Shown piece after piece: positions 51,045 to 62,285 of a stretch of DNA of 62,325 nucleotides. Source of the stretch: Anaerolineales bacterium (lineage in GTDB: Bacteria > Chloroflexota > Anaerolineae > Anaerolineales > Villigracilaceae); contig JAGVAO010000230.1 in NCBI GenBank assembly GCA_020060235.1, positions 1 through 62,325 on the forward strand, given 5' to 3'. The translations under genes and the position numbers were made by a program. Positions within the stretch are counted from its first letter, which is position 1, and every line of letters starts with the position of its first letter. The notes under the pieces are model-generated. The model was not told the origin of the DNA. It saw nothing but the letters and a program-made list of their open reading frames with translations, and made no database searches.

Positions 51045-51959
51045 ATGAGCGCTCAACTGATTGATGGAAAATTGATTGCCGCACAGGTGCGCGAGCAGGT
51101 GGCCGCCGAGGTGGCCAAACGGATTACTGCTGGCAAGCCGCGCCCCGGCCTGGCGACAGTGCTGGTCGGCGACCGGGTCGATTCGGCCACTTATGTCGCC
51201 GCCAAGCAAAAAGCCTGCGAAGAACTGGGCATGGTTTCGTACCACCATCCCCTGCCCGCCGACATTACCCAGGTCGAACTGGAGCGGGTTATCCGCGACC
51301 TGAACGAAGACGAACTGGTCAACGGCATCCTGGTGCAATTGCCCCTGCCCTCGCATCTGGACGAGGAGCGCGTGCTGTCGCTCATCAGCATCGAGAAGGA
51401 TGTCGATGGGTTCTCGCCGATTAACATCGGACGGCTGGCTCAGAAAGGCCGCGACCCGTTGTTTGTGCCCTGCACGCCCTACGGGTGTATTTACCTGCTC
51501 GAACAGGCCGGAGTTAAAATCGAGGGCGCCAACGCGGTTGTGCTCGGGCGCTCGAACATCGTCGGGATGCCCGCCGCGCTGCTGCTGATTGGCAAAAACG
51601 CCACCGTGACCGTCTGCCACTCGCGGACGAAGAACCTGCCCGATGTGGTGCGCCAGGCCGACATCCTGATTGCGGCCATTGGCCGGGCCGAGATGGTGCG
51701 CGGCGACTGGATTAAGCCTGGCGCGGCGGTCATCGACGTCGGCATCAACGGCATCCCGCTCTTCAACGAGGACGGTTCGCCGCTCATCAGCGAGAAGACC
51801 GGCAAGCAGCGCCAGAAACTGGTCGGCGATGTGCATTTTGACGAGGCCAGGGAAGTGGCCGGGTTCATCACCCCCGTCCCCGGCGGCGTCGGCCCGATGA
51901 CGATTGCGATGCTGATGCAGAACACCCTGCGCGCGGCGCAAATCCAGCAGGATAAGTAG
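51045..51959 (+). CDS. folD: Methylenetetrahydrofolate dehydrogenase / cyclohydrolase FolD
   Basis: 304 residues. It interconverts methylene-, methenyl- and formyl-tetrahydrofolate. Marks are SATYVAAKQKACEELGM with the catalytic Lys region, GILVQLPLPSHLDEERVLS, the nucleotide-binding VVLGRSNIVGMPAALLL and the C-terminal PVPGGVGPMTIAMLMQNT. The insert around residues 260-275 is slightly long but ordinary. CGGAGAACCC lies before the ATG. A strong terminator follows. Confidence 0.97.
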   Translation: MSAQLIDGKLIAAQVREQVAAEVAKRITAGKPRPGLATVLVGDRVDSATYVAAKQKACEELGMVSYHHPLPADITQVELERVIRDLNEDELVNGILVQLPLPSHLDEERVLSLISIEKDVDGFSPINIGRLAQKGRDPLFVPCTPYGCIYLLEQAGVKIEGANAVVLGRSNIVGMPAALLLIGKNATVTVCHSRTKNLPDVVRQADILIAAIGRAEMVRGDWIKPGAAVIDVGINGIPLFNEDGSPLISEKTGKQRQKLVGDVHFDEAREVAGFITPVPGGVGPMTIAMLMQNTLRAAQIQQDK

Positions 51960-51974
51960 TTTTTACCCAAACAA

Positions 51975-52008
51975 AAAAGAGCGCGGAAGGCAACTCCCGC
52001 GCTCTTTT
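51975..52008. terminator. Bidirectional terminator after folD
   Basis: The perfect 12-bp arms AAAAGAGCGCGG and CCGCGCTCTTTT flank a 10-base loop, with more A's before and a T-rich tail after. Placed between the convergent folD and acyl-CoA synthetase genes. Confidence 0.85.
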
Positions 52009-52072
52009 GATTTTCGTGGTTTTTACGTTAGTTTGTGATAAGAGTCCTTGGCTACATTTTGCGCTTTTCTCG

Positions 52073-52131
52073 CGCAAAGCCGCAAAGAACGCCAAGTTTT
52101 TATTTTTCTTTGCGAACTTTGCGACTTTGCG
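52073..52131. repeat. Imperfect 24-bp inverted repeat of CGCAAAG units
   Basis: Arm 1 (52073-52096) has three CGCAAAG-like units, and arm 2 (52108-52131) has the matching CTTTGCG units with four mismatches. A T-rich 11-base centre lies between them. It looks like a dispersed palindromic element, 54 bases past the stop of the acyl-CoA synthetase gene. Confidence 0.65.
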
Positions 52132-52184
52132 TGAAAATTTTCAGCAAAATTGGGCTTAAAATCCTTATCCCTACTTTATGTTTT

Positions 52185-54941
<2,757 letters not shown>

Positions 54942-55164
54942 AGAATCTTTTTCCTTTTGAATAACTGGCCGGGGCCAGGAGATATGCCGGTTAAAAAACC
55001 CGTCTCATTATAAAACCTTCGCGTTCCAAGTTTGGCCTGTGAGTGTCATGTTTTTTGGGTTAAGAATGTCTATATTTTTCCCTTGCGGGTAAAATAGGAT
55101 TTGGAAATTGTCCGTCCTCCGCCCTGTAGCCAACGCCTGCCTTCAACTTTTGTAGTGAGAACTT

Positions 55165-55716
55165 ATGCCACCTGCAGCATTTTCGACAATTCCGACCCTG
55201 GAAACACAAAGGCTTACGCTGCGCGCTTTTTCCTTGGAGGACATTCCAGTTTACCGAAGAGAGTTTGAAAAAGAATCTGTTCAAAGGTATCTCGGCGGGG
55301 TCTTAATCTTGAAGGATGATACAAAGGATGCCCAAAACTGGCTGCGCAACATCAATGACAGGTTATTGAAACAAAAACTCGTATTTACCTGGTTGATAAC
55401 CCAAAGAAGCAATGTATCTGAAAGCGTTGGCCGGATTGATATTGGCGGGTTTACCAATAAAAAAGTGGCTGAAGTCTCCTACTACATCTGGGAAAAATAC
55501 TGGGGCAACGGCTTTGCCGCGGAAGCATTAAAAAGGGTTGTTGATTTTGGCTTCAACGATTTGAAATTGGAACGCATACAGGCTGTACTGGATGTAAGAA
55601 ATACGGCCTCGGAAAAGGTTCTGGTTAAGGCTGGTTTTGAAAAAGAAGGACTGCTGAGGAAATACCCGCTAGGGAAGGGTGTATCGGACGTTTTTATGTT
55701 TGCGACAGTAAGGTAA
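55165..55716 (+). CDS. GNAT N-acetyltransferase, RimJ/RimL-like
   Basis: 183 residues. It starts PTLETQRLTLRAFSLEDIPV, typical of the RimJ/RimL group. The acetyl-CoA loop region reads YIWEKYWGNGFAAEALKRVV, and LERIQAVLDVRNTASEKVL is the usual final motif. Acts on protein N-termini or small molecules; the substrate is not predictable. It opens an AT-richer stretch that continues to about 59353 and differs in base use from the flanking genes. Confidence 0.88.
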   Translation: MPPAAFSTIPTLETQRLTLRAFSLEDIPVYRREFEKESVQRYLGGVLILKDDTKDAQNWLRNINDRLLKQKLVFTWLITQRSNVSESVGRIDIGGFTNKKVAEVSYYIWEKYWGNGFAAEALKRVVDFGFNDLKLERIQAVLDVRNTASEKVLVKAGFEKEGLLRKYPLGKGVSDVFMFATVR

Positions 55717-55756
55717 AAGTTGCCAAATATCATTTATTCTGGACAAGGGTGGGCGT

Positions 55757-55783
55757 TTGTTTGGCAGAATCAGGATTAGGCTG
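55757..55783 (+). repeat. 27-bp direct repeat, left copy
   Basis: An exact 27-base sequence starting TTGTTTGGCAGAATCAGGAT and ending TAGGCTG. The identical sequence is at 57011-57037. The two copies bracket the lipoprotein gene at 55793-56989. Confidence 0.9.
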
Positions 55784-55792
55784 TTTGAAGAG

Positions 55793-56989
55793 ATGAAACT
55801 ACGAAATATTCTATTGGCATTATCACTGTTTATTATTGGTTTGGCATCGTGCTTGCCAAGCACAACAATACCGCCCACGGTATCCTCCCTGCCTACGCAG
55901 GAATCCAGTGTTGTATTAACTCCAACACAAGTTATTTCTCCAAACATCAAGTTGCAAACTTTGGAAATTTTGGATGAGATACCCGCTAATTTATCGCTGT
56001 ATGGGACTCTTCTTATCAATGGCTACGAAGGTAACCCATCGTACTTTTTCAACTTGCAAGACAAATCTACGGAAACAATCCCTGATAGTTTTTATGGGGC
56101 AAGAGTTTCGCCTGACGGAAAAATTCTTGCTTACTTTGAATATGAAGAAAATCCAAATGGAAACTGGGAAAACCTGGTTGTTACAAACGATTTTCACAAC
56201 AAGCAAATCATACCGTGGAAAGAAAACTGGTTTTTAAGTGGTATTGGCACAGATGGTAATCTTTTCATCCAAAATAAACATGCGGATTCTTTGCCTTCCT
56301 TTGTGTTGATGAGTCCAAAGAGTAATGAAATAATGGAAATAAGCCCTGATTTTCCAGACATTGAGACTATCTACTATGCGGCAGAATGGTGGTTCCCTGT
56401 TTACAGCCCTGACGGAACTAAAGTTATTTACCCTCGTGTTAGTCAAACTTCTCGAATTGTATTATGGGATATAGAGAAACAGCAGGTCATCACGACTTTA
56501 TCCAGCATTAACAATCCGTATGGGCTTAAGCCAGTGTGGTCTCCTGACGGGAAAAATTTTGTAATGACGCTGGAAAATATGTACGTAGAAAATCTTGATT
56601 ACCCTGCTCATGAATTATTCCTGGGAAGTGAGAGCGGACAGGCAGAACGATTAACTTATTTGAGCGATTTTTTTAAAGATACAGTTCGCATTGCTTACTA
56701 CAGTTGGTCGCCTGATAATATTCATGTTGCGTTTCAGGTAAGTTATGACGGACAAGGGCAATTGGCCGTTACTAATACAGCAACGGGAGAACTAACAATT
56801 TATAAATCGTCAGGCGATTTTGTTCACCACGAACCGACTTGGTCGCCTGATGGAAAATTCGTACTCATCGATGGATATTTTGATGACTCAATGGATTATT
56901 GGACACTCTTGGTAGATTTGAATAAAAATCACGCAATGAAAATTGCAATCAATTCATTTCCGGCTGGGTGGGTAGCCTTTTCACAATAA
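55793..56989 (+). CDS. Lipoprotein with PD40 beta-propeller
   Basis: 398 residues. The signal peptide ends in a lipobox (IGLASC, Cys about 18). A short linker is followed by PD40/TolB-like blades with YSPDGTKVIYP, WSPDGKNFVMTL, WSPDNIHVAFQV and WSPDGKFVLIDG. It is a distant relative of the propeller at 823-2223. No catalytic residues are seen. The start is the ATG at 55793 with GAAGAG upstream. The gene is AT-rich and bracketed by 27-bp direct repeats, so it may be a recently moved or duplicated cassette. Confidence 0.82.
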   Translation: MKLRNILLALSLFIIGLASCLPSTTIPPTVSSLPTQESSVVLTPTQVISPNIKLQTLEILDEIPANLSLYGTLLINGYEGNPSYFFNLQDKSTETIPDSFYGARVSPDGKILAYFEYEENPNGNWENLVVTNDFHNKQIIPWKENWFLSGIGTDGNLFIQNKHADSLPSFVLMSPKSNEIMEISPDFPDIETIYYAAEWWFPVYSPDGTKVIYPRVSQTSRIVLWDIEKQQVITTLSSINNPYGLKPVWSPDGKNFVMTLENMYVENLDYPAHELFLGSESGQAERLTYLSDFFKDTVRIAYYSWSPDNIHVAFQVSYDGQGQLAVTNTATGELTIYKSSGDFVHHEPTWSPDGKFVLIDGYFDDSMDYWTLLVDLNKNHAMKIAINSFPAGWVAFSQ

Positions 56990-57010
56990 AGCCGCTCAAT
57001 ATCGCTTATC

Positions 57011-57037
57011 TTGTTTGGCAGAATCAGGATTAGGCTG
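57011..57037 (+). repeat. 27-bp direct repeat, right copy
   Basis: Identical over all 27 bases to 55757-55783. Flanking bases differ on both sides. Confidence 0.9.
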
Positions 57038-57168
57038 GCGGGATAAAACGTACCCACTCACTCTGTGACCACTATCCAAGAACTTTGCGTCTTTTTGTAA
57101 AATACCACGTCTCCTATAGTAGAAAGCTCATTGAGAGCGAAAAATTAACCCAAGATAGGAGAAAAATT

Positions 57169-57801
57169 ATGAATACCCAAACTTTGGAATTACCCAGGCA
57201 GCAAAAGTTTTCACCCCGCCAGGTCGGTGTTGACTTTCTATTTCTTGATTTGAATACCTGTACCCGATGCGTCGGCACGAATCAGAATCTTGAAATAGCC
57301 ATCGACTCGCTGAAACAGGTGTTAATGCTTACGGGCACCCAGTTGAATGTCAACAAAGTGTTGATCGACTCGGAAGAAAAAGCCAAAGCCCATCGATTTA
57401 TCACCTCGCCCACCATTCGGGTGAATGGCCGGGATATTGCCCTTGAAACAAAAGAGAGCCGCTGTGATTCATGTACTGACTTGTGCGGCTGCTCAGAGGG
57501 GACAGATTGCCGCATCTGGGTGTATCAGGGACAGGAATACACCGAAGCGCCCGTAGCAATGATTGTGGAAGCGCTTCTGCAAGAAGTCTATGGCGCGCCT
57601 CAGAAAGCAACGCCGGCTTCACCCAATTACGATGAAGTTCCAGAGAACCTGCAAAACTTTTTTGTCGGCCAGGCAGTTCAAAAGGCAAATACGCCATCCT
57701 CCTGTTGCGCGCCTGAAAAACAGGAAAGTTGCTGTGAACCATCCGAAAAATCTGCCTGTTGTGGCGAGGTTTCCCAAAGCGGCAGTTGCGGGTGTCAGTA
57801 A
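57169..57801 (+). CDS. DUF2703 protein with a Cys-rich tail
   Basis: 210 residues. The thioredoxin-like DUF2703 core starts VDFLFLDLNTCTRCVGTNQN and has the CxxC pair, the loop TSPTIRVNGRDIALETKESR, and further Cys residues in CDSCTDLCGCSEGTDCRIWV. The C-terminal 35 residues contain eight or more Cys, in CC pairs (SSCCAPEKQESCCE, ACCGE, CGCQ), suggesting soft-metal or metalloid binding. It is followed by a SigZ-type sigma factor. An AGGAG site precedes the ATG. A heavy-metal or arsenic role is inference. Confidence 0.82.
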   Translation: MNTQTLELPRQQKFSPRQVGVDFLFLDLNTCTRCVGTNQNLEIAIDSLKQVLMLTGTQLNVNKVLIDSEEKAKAHRFITSPTIRVNGRDIALETKESRCDSCTDLCGCSEGTDCRIWVYQGQEYTEAPVAMIVEALLQEVYGAPQKATPASPNYDEVPENLQNFFVGQAVQKANTPSSCCAPEKQESCCEPSEKSACCGEVSQSGSCGCQ

Positions 57802-57810
57802 CCAGAAATT

Positions 57811-57849
57811 TGATAGGAACAGGCTGGTTTTGCCGGCTAGTTCCTATCA
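57811..57849 (+). promoter_or_regulatory. Intercistronic hairpin between the DUF2703 and sigma-factor genes
   Basis: The outer 10-bp arms TGATAGGAAC and GTTCCTATCA are perfect. An inner stem GGCTGG/CCGGCT with G-U pairs closes the loop. The sigma-factor ribosome binding site (GGAG) lies just beyond. It may attenuate or protect the upstream mRNA. Confidence 0.6.
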
Positions 57850-57868
57850 TTTACGGAGCATTTTTTAT

Positions 57869-58414
57869 ATGACGGAAAACAGCCAGGCGGATAATCACTT
57901 ATGGGATGAATATCGAACAACGTTATACCGGTTTATCCTGACGCGGGTAAATGACCCTGCCATCGCCGAAGATATCGTGCAAGAAGTTTTGATTAAGGTC
58001 TACGAACGCTTAAACACGCTGAAAGACCAGGAGAAAATCTTATCGTGGATGTATCAGATAACCAGAAATACGATTGTGGATTATTATCGCCAACATCGGC
58101 CCACTGAAGATATTGCTCAAACCATGGCGGCAAAAGAAACAAACACTGAGGAAGATGTCGAGAAAGAACTCTCCCAGTGTATTTTGCCAATGGTCAACCA
58201 ACTCCCGGCTGATTACCGCGAAGCGATTCAAATGGCTGAATTTAATCGACTGACCCAGAAAGAGATTGCCCAAAAACAAGGCTTGTCGTTGTCGGGCGCA
58301 AAATCGCGTGTTCAGCGGGGACGCAAACTGCTGAAAGAAAAACTTCTCGACTGTTGCCGGATAGAGCTTGACCGTCAAGGCAAAGTTTATAATTATGAAT
58401 GTAAAAACTGTTAA
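57869..58414 (+). CDS. sigZ: ECF sigma factor, SigZ-like
   Basis: 181 residues. Region 2 carries LWDEYRTTLYRFILTRVNDP followed by AIAEDIVQEVLIKVYERLNT and WMYQITRNTIVDYYRQHRP. Region 4 has LTQKEIAQKQGLSLSGAKSR. The C-terminal extension LLDCCRIELDRQGKVYNYEC with a final KNC is typical of SigZ and gives four Cys that could sense redox or metal. It probably responds to the same stress as the DUF2703 protein encoded upstream. No anti-sigma factor is adjacent. Confidence 0.88.
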   Translation: MTENSQADNHLWDEYRTTLYRFILTRVNDPAIAEDIVQEVLIKVYERLNTLKDQEKILSWMYQITRNTIVDYYRQHRPTEDIAQTMAAKETNTEEDVEKELSQCILPMVNQLPADYREAIQMAEFNRLTQKEIAQKQGLSLSGAKSRVQRGRKLLKEKLLDCCRIELDRQGKVYNYECKNC

Positions 58415-58450
58415 GGCAACACAACAGGCGGCCTGCTGATTGTGGAAGGC

Positions 58451-58483
58451 AGGTGACAGTCATCTTTAAGATGACTGTCACCT
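58451..58483. repeat. Perfect 33-base palindrome (16-bp arms)
   Basis: AGGTGACAGTCATCTT, one central T and the exact complement. It lies 36 bases after the sigma-factor stop. It looks like a dispersed palindromic unit and could also end the transcript, though no T-run follows. Confidence 0.75.
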
Positions 58484-58502
58484 TGTGGGGTAGAATAAAC
58501 CC

Positions 58503-58661
58503 ATGAGCGCCCTATCCTCCGATACCCACCCCAAAATGGAAGCCCTGCAAATCAAATTGCTGCGGCAGGCGAGCCCCACGCGCAAGATGAACGCGCCGGT
58601 AAAACTATTTGCTCGGCTGGCTTTGCATGAAATAAACATGGCGAGGATACTTTCTAGATGA
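58503..58661 (+). pseudogene. Truncated remnant of a Chloroflexota-type small protein gene
   Basis: 52 codons. The first 30 residues (MSALSSDTHPKMEALQIKLL followed by RQASPTRKMN) resemble, from memory, the N-terminus of a roughly 100-residue protein family common in Anaerolineae. After that the sequence diverges and stops early. The stop overlaps the next gene's ATG as ATGA. A TAGAAT box lies six bases before the ATG. It may still be translated as a leader for the lipoprotein. Identification is tentative. Confidence 0.45.
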
Positions 58662-59353
58662 AACGACTTTTGGTGCTTTTTTTGATTGCCGTATTAATTT
58701 CTGGCTGTTCAAGCGTCCCGCTACTTCAGGCTGCTACGCCGACACCCACCATAACACCTACTCAAACGTTGACACCAACAAACACACCGACATTAACTCC
58801 CACAATTACTGTTACCCCAGACTTTATTACAATACATAGGAGTACACTTCCCGAAAAACCTTCTGGTTTTGAGTGGAAAGAAGTTCCGGAATTAAACCTG
58901 ATTGTCCTAATACCCGATGGATGGTATTTTAAGAACGAAACTCGTAAAGAACTTGGACTTGAAGGTTTTTATGTAACAAAAGAAAATATCGATGAAACAG
59001 GCAGGTTTTCAACAGGTTTGACAGTTTTTATTTATAGAGACTTTAATACCCAGGATGAATCAGAAAGTTTTGCGCGAACCTTGTTAATCAACATAAGCCA
59101 ATTGCCAACCACTAAAGATATTATTGGCGGATGGGACTATAAAACGAATTCTGCAGTTTTCCATCACTTGCGTGTAGAAGGTGAGTTCCCCTACGAAACG
59201 GAAATTAATAAAAATAAAATTTCGCATTATATTTCTCTGGCGCAAGACAATGTGGTTTATCTCGTGATTTTTGAAAGCCCCAAAGCAACTTGGGAAACAA
59301 CCTTTATCGATATAGGACAAGTGATTTTAGACCGATTGGTTCTTGCACAATAA
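58658..59353 (+). CDS. Lipoprotein of unknown function
   Basis: 231 residues. The signal peptide ends in a lipobox (LISGC, Cys about 17). A Thr/Pro repeat linker ([20 protein letters not shown] region, about 26-55) is followed by a soluble domain of about 175 residues that starts [20 protein letters not shown]. It looks like a small mixed alpha/beta PsbP-like fold, but I cannot confirm that. The gene is AT-rich like its neighbours upstream and unlike guaB downstream. It overlaps the preceding remnant by four bases. Confidence 0.75.
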   Translation: MKRLLVLFLIAVLISGCSSVPLLQAATPTPTITPTQTLTPTNTPTLTPTITVTPDFITIHRSTLPEKPSGFEWKEVPELNLIVLIPDGWYFKNETRKELGLEGFYVTKENIDETGRFSTGLTVFIYRDFNTQDESESFARTLLINISQLPTTKDIIGGWDYKTNSAVFHHLRVEGEFPYETEINKNKISHYISLAQDNVVYLVIFESPKATWETTFIDIGQVILDRLVLAQ

Positions 59354-59399
59354 AAAATCCTGTATTGCCATAAAACTCAACAAAACGGAAACAACTCCC

Positions 59400-60863
59400 A
59401 TGAAAATACGCCCGACCAAAGGACTGACCTTTGAAGACGTCCTGCTCATCCCGCGCCGCTCGCCGGTCAAATCGCGGCGCGACGTCAGCACCCGCACCCG
59501 CCTGACCGACCGCATCCCGCTCAACATCCCGGTTGTCAGCGCCAACATGGACACCGTCACCGAAGCGCGCATGGCCATCGCCATGGCCCAAAACGGCGGC
59601 ATCGGCATCCTGCATCGCTTCATGACCATCGAACAACAGGTCAGGCAGGTGCAGCGCGTCAAACGCGCCCAGGGATTCATCGTCGAATCGCCCTACGCCA
59701 TCCCGCTCTCGGCCAGCGTCGAACAGGCCCGCCAGTTGATGGAACGTCACGGCGTGGGCGGATTGGTGGTGCTGGACGACGAATCCGGCAAACTGGCCGG
59801 ACTCATCACCCGGCGCGATATCCTGCTGGCTCCCGAAAGCTTGGATTCCGTTAAACAGGCCATGACACCCCGTGAGCGACTCATCACCGCCCTGCCCGGC
59901 GTCACCGTCGACGAGGCCCGCGAGGCCCTCTACCGTCACCGGGTCGAAAAACTGCCCGTCGTCGCCGAAGACGGCAGCCTGCTGGGACTGATTACCGCCC
60001 AGGACGTGGTCAAGCCGCGCGAAAACCCCTCCGCCAGCCTGGACGGCAAAGGCCGCCTGATGGTCGGCGCGGCCATCGGCGTGACCGTCAACGAAATGGA
60101 ACGCGCTGCCGCCCTGCTCGAAGCCGGGGCTGACGCCCTGGTGCTCGACATCGCCCACGGCCACGCCGACCACTGCATCCAGATGGTGCGCGACATCCGC
60201 GCCCGCTTCCCCGAATCACAGATTATTGCCGGAAACGTCGCCTCGCGTGATGGGGCGCGTGAACTGGCCCAGGCCGGAGCCAGCGCCATTAAAGTGGGAA
60301 TCGGCCCCGGGTCGATTTGCACCACCCGCATCGTGACCGGGTTCGGCGTTCCGCAGTTGACCGCCATCATCGACTCGGTCGAAGGCGTGCGCGAATCCGG
60401 CCTCGACATCCCGGTCATCGCTGACGGCGGAATCCAGAAAGCCGGCGACATGGTCAAAGCCCTGGCGGCGGGCGCAGAGACGGTCATGGTCGGCAGCCTG
60501 TTCGCCGGGACGGAGGAAGCGCCCGGCTCGCCGGTCATCCGCGACGGGCAAAAGGTCAAGGTCGTGCGCGGCATGGCTTCGCTGGGCGCAACCATGGGCC
60601 GCCGCGCCGCCGAACGCGGCGAAGACGAAAGCGCCGAAGACGCCGAGGACTGGGACAAGGTCGTCCCGGAGGGCGTCGAGGCGGTTGTGCCCTATCGCGG
60701 GCTGGTCTCCGAAGTGTTGACCCAGCTGGTCGGCGGGCTGCGCTCCGGGCTGAGTTATGGCGGCGCGAGGAACATCAAGGAATTGCAGCAAAACGCCGAA
60801 TTTATCGAAATCACCCCCGCCGGGCAGCGCGAATCCGGCTCGCATGACGTGCGCAAGATTTAA
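59400..60863 (+). CDS. guaB: Inosine-5'-monophosphate dehydrogenase
   Basis: 487 residues. It oxidises IMP to XMP, the first committed step to GMP. Marks are [39 protein letters not shown], two CBS domains (about 93-200), the catalytic Cys in [17 protein letters not shown] and the flap region near [20 protein letters not shown]. The ATG at 59400 gives the canonical N-terminus; an in-frame ATG at 59343 lies in the previous gene. GC-rich codon use resumes here. Confidence 0.97.
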   Translation: MKIRPTKGLTFEDVLLIPRRSPVKSRRDVSTRTRLTDRIPLNIPVVSANMDTVTEARMAIAMAQNGGIGILHRFMTIEQQVRQVQRVKRAQGFIVESPYAIPLSASVEQARQLMERHGVGGLVVLDDESGKLAGLITRRDILLAPESLDSVKQAMTPRERLITALPGVTVDEAREALYRHRVEKLPVVAEDGSLLGLITAQDVVKPRENPSASLDGKGRLMVGAAIGVTVNEMERAAALLEAGADALVLDIAHGHADHCIQMVRDIRARFPESQIIAGNVASRDGARELAQAGASAIKVGIGPGSICTTRIVTGFGVPQLTAIIDSVEGVRESGLDIPVIADGGIQKAGDMVKALAAGAETVMVGSLFAGTEEAPGSPVIRDGQKVKVVRGMASLGATMGRRAAERGEDESAEDAEDWDKVVPEGVEAVVPYRGLVSEVLTQLVGGLRSGLSYGGARNIKELQQNAEFIEITPAGQRESGSHDVRKI

Positions 60864-60877
60864 TCCCGGGCTTTTCG

Positions 60878-61780
60878 ATGCAATCCAAAGCGCAACTTTT
60901 CGGGCATCTTGCCGCTGTTTTTACCATCATTGTCTGGGCGATTACGTTTATCTCCACCAAGGTGCTGCTGGTCGATTTTTCCCCGGTCGAGATTATGTTC
61001 TACCGGCTGGTGTTTGCCTTGCTGGCCCTGTCCGTTTTCAGCCTGCCGCACTTCTCGCGTCTTCCGGTTTGGTGGGATTTCCTGCGCGAAGAGTGGCGCT
61101 ACATGGCGGCCGGGCTGTGCGGCGTGACGTTGTATTTTCTCTTCCAGAACATTGCCCTGTCTTATACGCTGGCGGCCAATGTCAGCGTGCTGGTCTCGGT
61201 TGCGCCGCTGCTGGTTGCGCTGGTCAGCCGGGCGGTGTTGGGCGAAAAACTCAAGGCCAACTTCCTGTTCGGTTTCATGGCGGCCATGACGGGCATTGTC
61301 CTGATTGCCTTTAACGGCAGTTTTGTGCTCAAACTCAATCCGCTGGGCGATGTGCTTTCCATTCTTGCCGCGCTGGTGTGGGCTTTTTACAGCGTGTTGA
61401 TTAAGCAAATCAGCGCAACCCAAAACGGGATGTTTGCCGTCACGCGCAAGGTCTTCTTTTACGGGCTTTTGTTCGTCCTGCCGGTGCTCCCGTTTTTCGA
61501 GTTTCGGTTGGGACTGGAACGCCTGGCTGTGATGCCCAGCCTGCTCAACCTGCTCTTCCTGGGCGTGGGCGCGTCGGCCCTGTGTTTTGTCACCTGGAAT
61601 TATGCGGTTGGTGTCCTCGGGCCGGTCAAGACCAGCGTCTATATTTACATGGTTCCGCTCGTCACCATTGTGGCCTCGGCTCTGCTGCTAAGTGAATCCA
61701 TCACCCTGGTTTCCGGAATCGGCATTGCCCTGATTTTGGCCGGCATGGTCATTTCGGAACGGGAGAAGATATCGCCCTGA
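60878..61780 (+). CDS. EamA/DMT family transporter
   Basis: 300 residues with ten helices in two EamA repeats (about 8-143 and 152-293). Typical pieces are FTIIVWAITFISTKVLLVDF in repeat 1 and WAFYSVLIKQISATQ at the start of repeat 2. PVKTSVYIYMVPLVTIVASA and SGIGIALILAGMVI lie at the end. Inner-membrane exporter or importer of small metabolites; substrate unknown. It begins 14 bases after guaB and is probably co-transcribed. Confidence 0.92.
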   Translation: MQSKAQLFGHLAAVFTIIVWAITFISTKVLLVDFSPVEIMFYRLVFALLALSVFSLPHFSRLPVWWDFLREEWRYMAAGLCGVTLYFLFQNIALSYTLAANVSVLVSVAPLLVALVSRAVLGEKLKANFLFGFMAAMTGIVLIAFNGSFVLKLNPLGDVLSILAALVWAFYSVLIKQISATQNGMFAVTRKVFFYGLLFVLPVLPFFEFRLGLERLAVMPSLLNLLFLGVGASALCFVTWNYAVGVLGPVKTSVYIYMVPLVTIVASALLLSESITLVSGIGIALILAGMVISEREKISP

Positions 61781-61850
61781 GCTTTGCCTCTCGAACTACC
61801 TTTGCTTGACCCCTTAAACCCTTTATAACAAAGTGACTGACTGGAGAGAT

Positions 61851-62285
61851 ATGCGAAACAAATTTCTTGGAATTGGACAAAATGGATTTAACCCCATCCG
61901 CAAACTTCGTATTGCCTACTCGGGGCTTCGCTATGCCATCCTGAACGAATCTTCTGTGGTCATCGAAATTATCTTGTCGGTTGTGGTGCTGATTGCCTGT
62001 TTTTATTACCGTCAATGGCTCGATTTCACCATTGTCCTGGTTGCCAGCGGGCTGATGCTGGTTACAGAAATGGTTAACACCGCCATCGAAGCGCTTTGCG
62101 ATTTCGTGGAAGCAGGCCATAATGAAAAAATCGGCATCATCAAAGACATCTCCTCCGCTGCCGTAGGCATCAGTATCCTGGTTTGGAGCATCACCCTCAT
62201 CCTCGAAGTTGTCCGCTTGTGGCAGGGAGTGATGTCTTCGGAATACCCCGCTTTACTATTCGGATATGCTCGCGCTCTGGCCTGA
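61851..62285 (+). CDS. dgkA: DgkA-type diacylglycerol/undecaprenol kinase
   Basis: 144 residues, three helices and an amphipathic N-terminus. The family signature EMVNTAIEALCDFVEAGHNE is followed by IGIIKDISSAAVGISILVWS, with the catalytic Glu and the Asp/Ala-rich helix. Members in bacteria without much diacylglycerol turnover often phosphorylate undecaprenol for wall synthesis. GGAGAG is four bases before the ATG at 61851; an in-frame GTG at 61833 would add six residues. Confidence 0.9.
   Translation: MRNKFLGIGQNGFNPIRKLRIAYSGLRYAILNESSVVIEIILSVVVLIACFYYRQWLDFTIVLVASGLMLVTEMVNTAIEALCDFVEAGHNEKIGIIKDISSAAVGISILVWSITLILEVVRLWQGVMSSEYPALLFGYARALA

Noticed and set aside
57038-57168. ECF-type autoregulated promoter (GAAC / CGTC) before the DUF2703 gene
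   Set aside because: GAAC and CGTC are both present but 24 bases apart, too far for an ECF promoter.
61806-61829. TTGACC / TATAAC promoter before dgkA
   Set aside because: The two boxes are only 12 bases apart, too close for a sigma-70 promoter.
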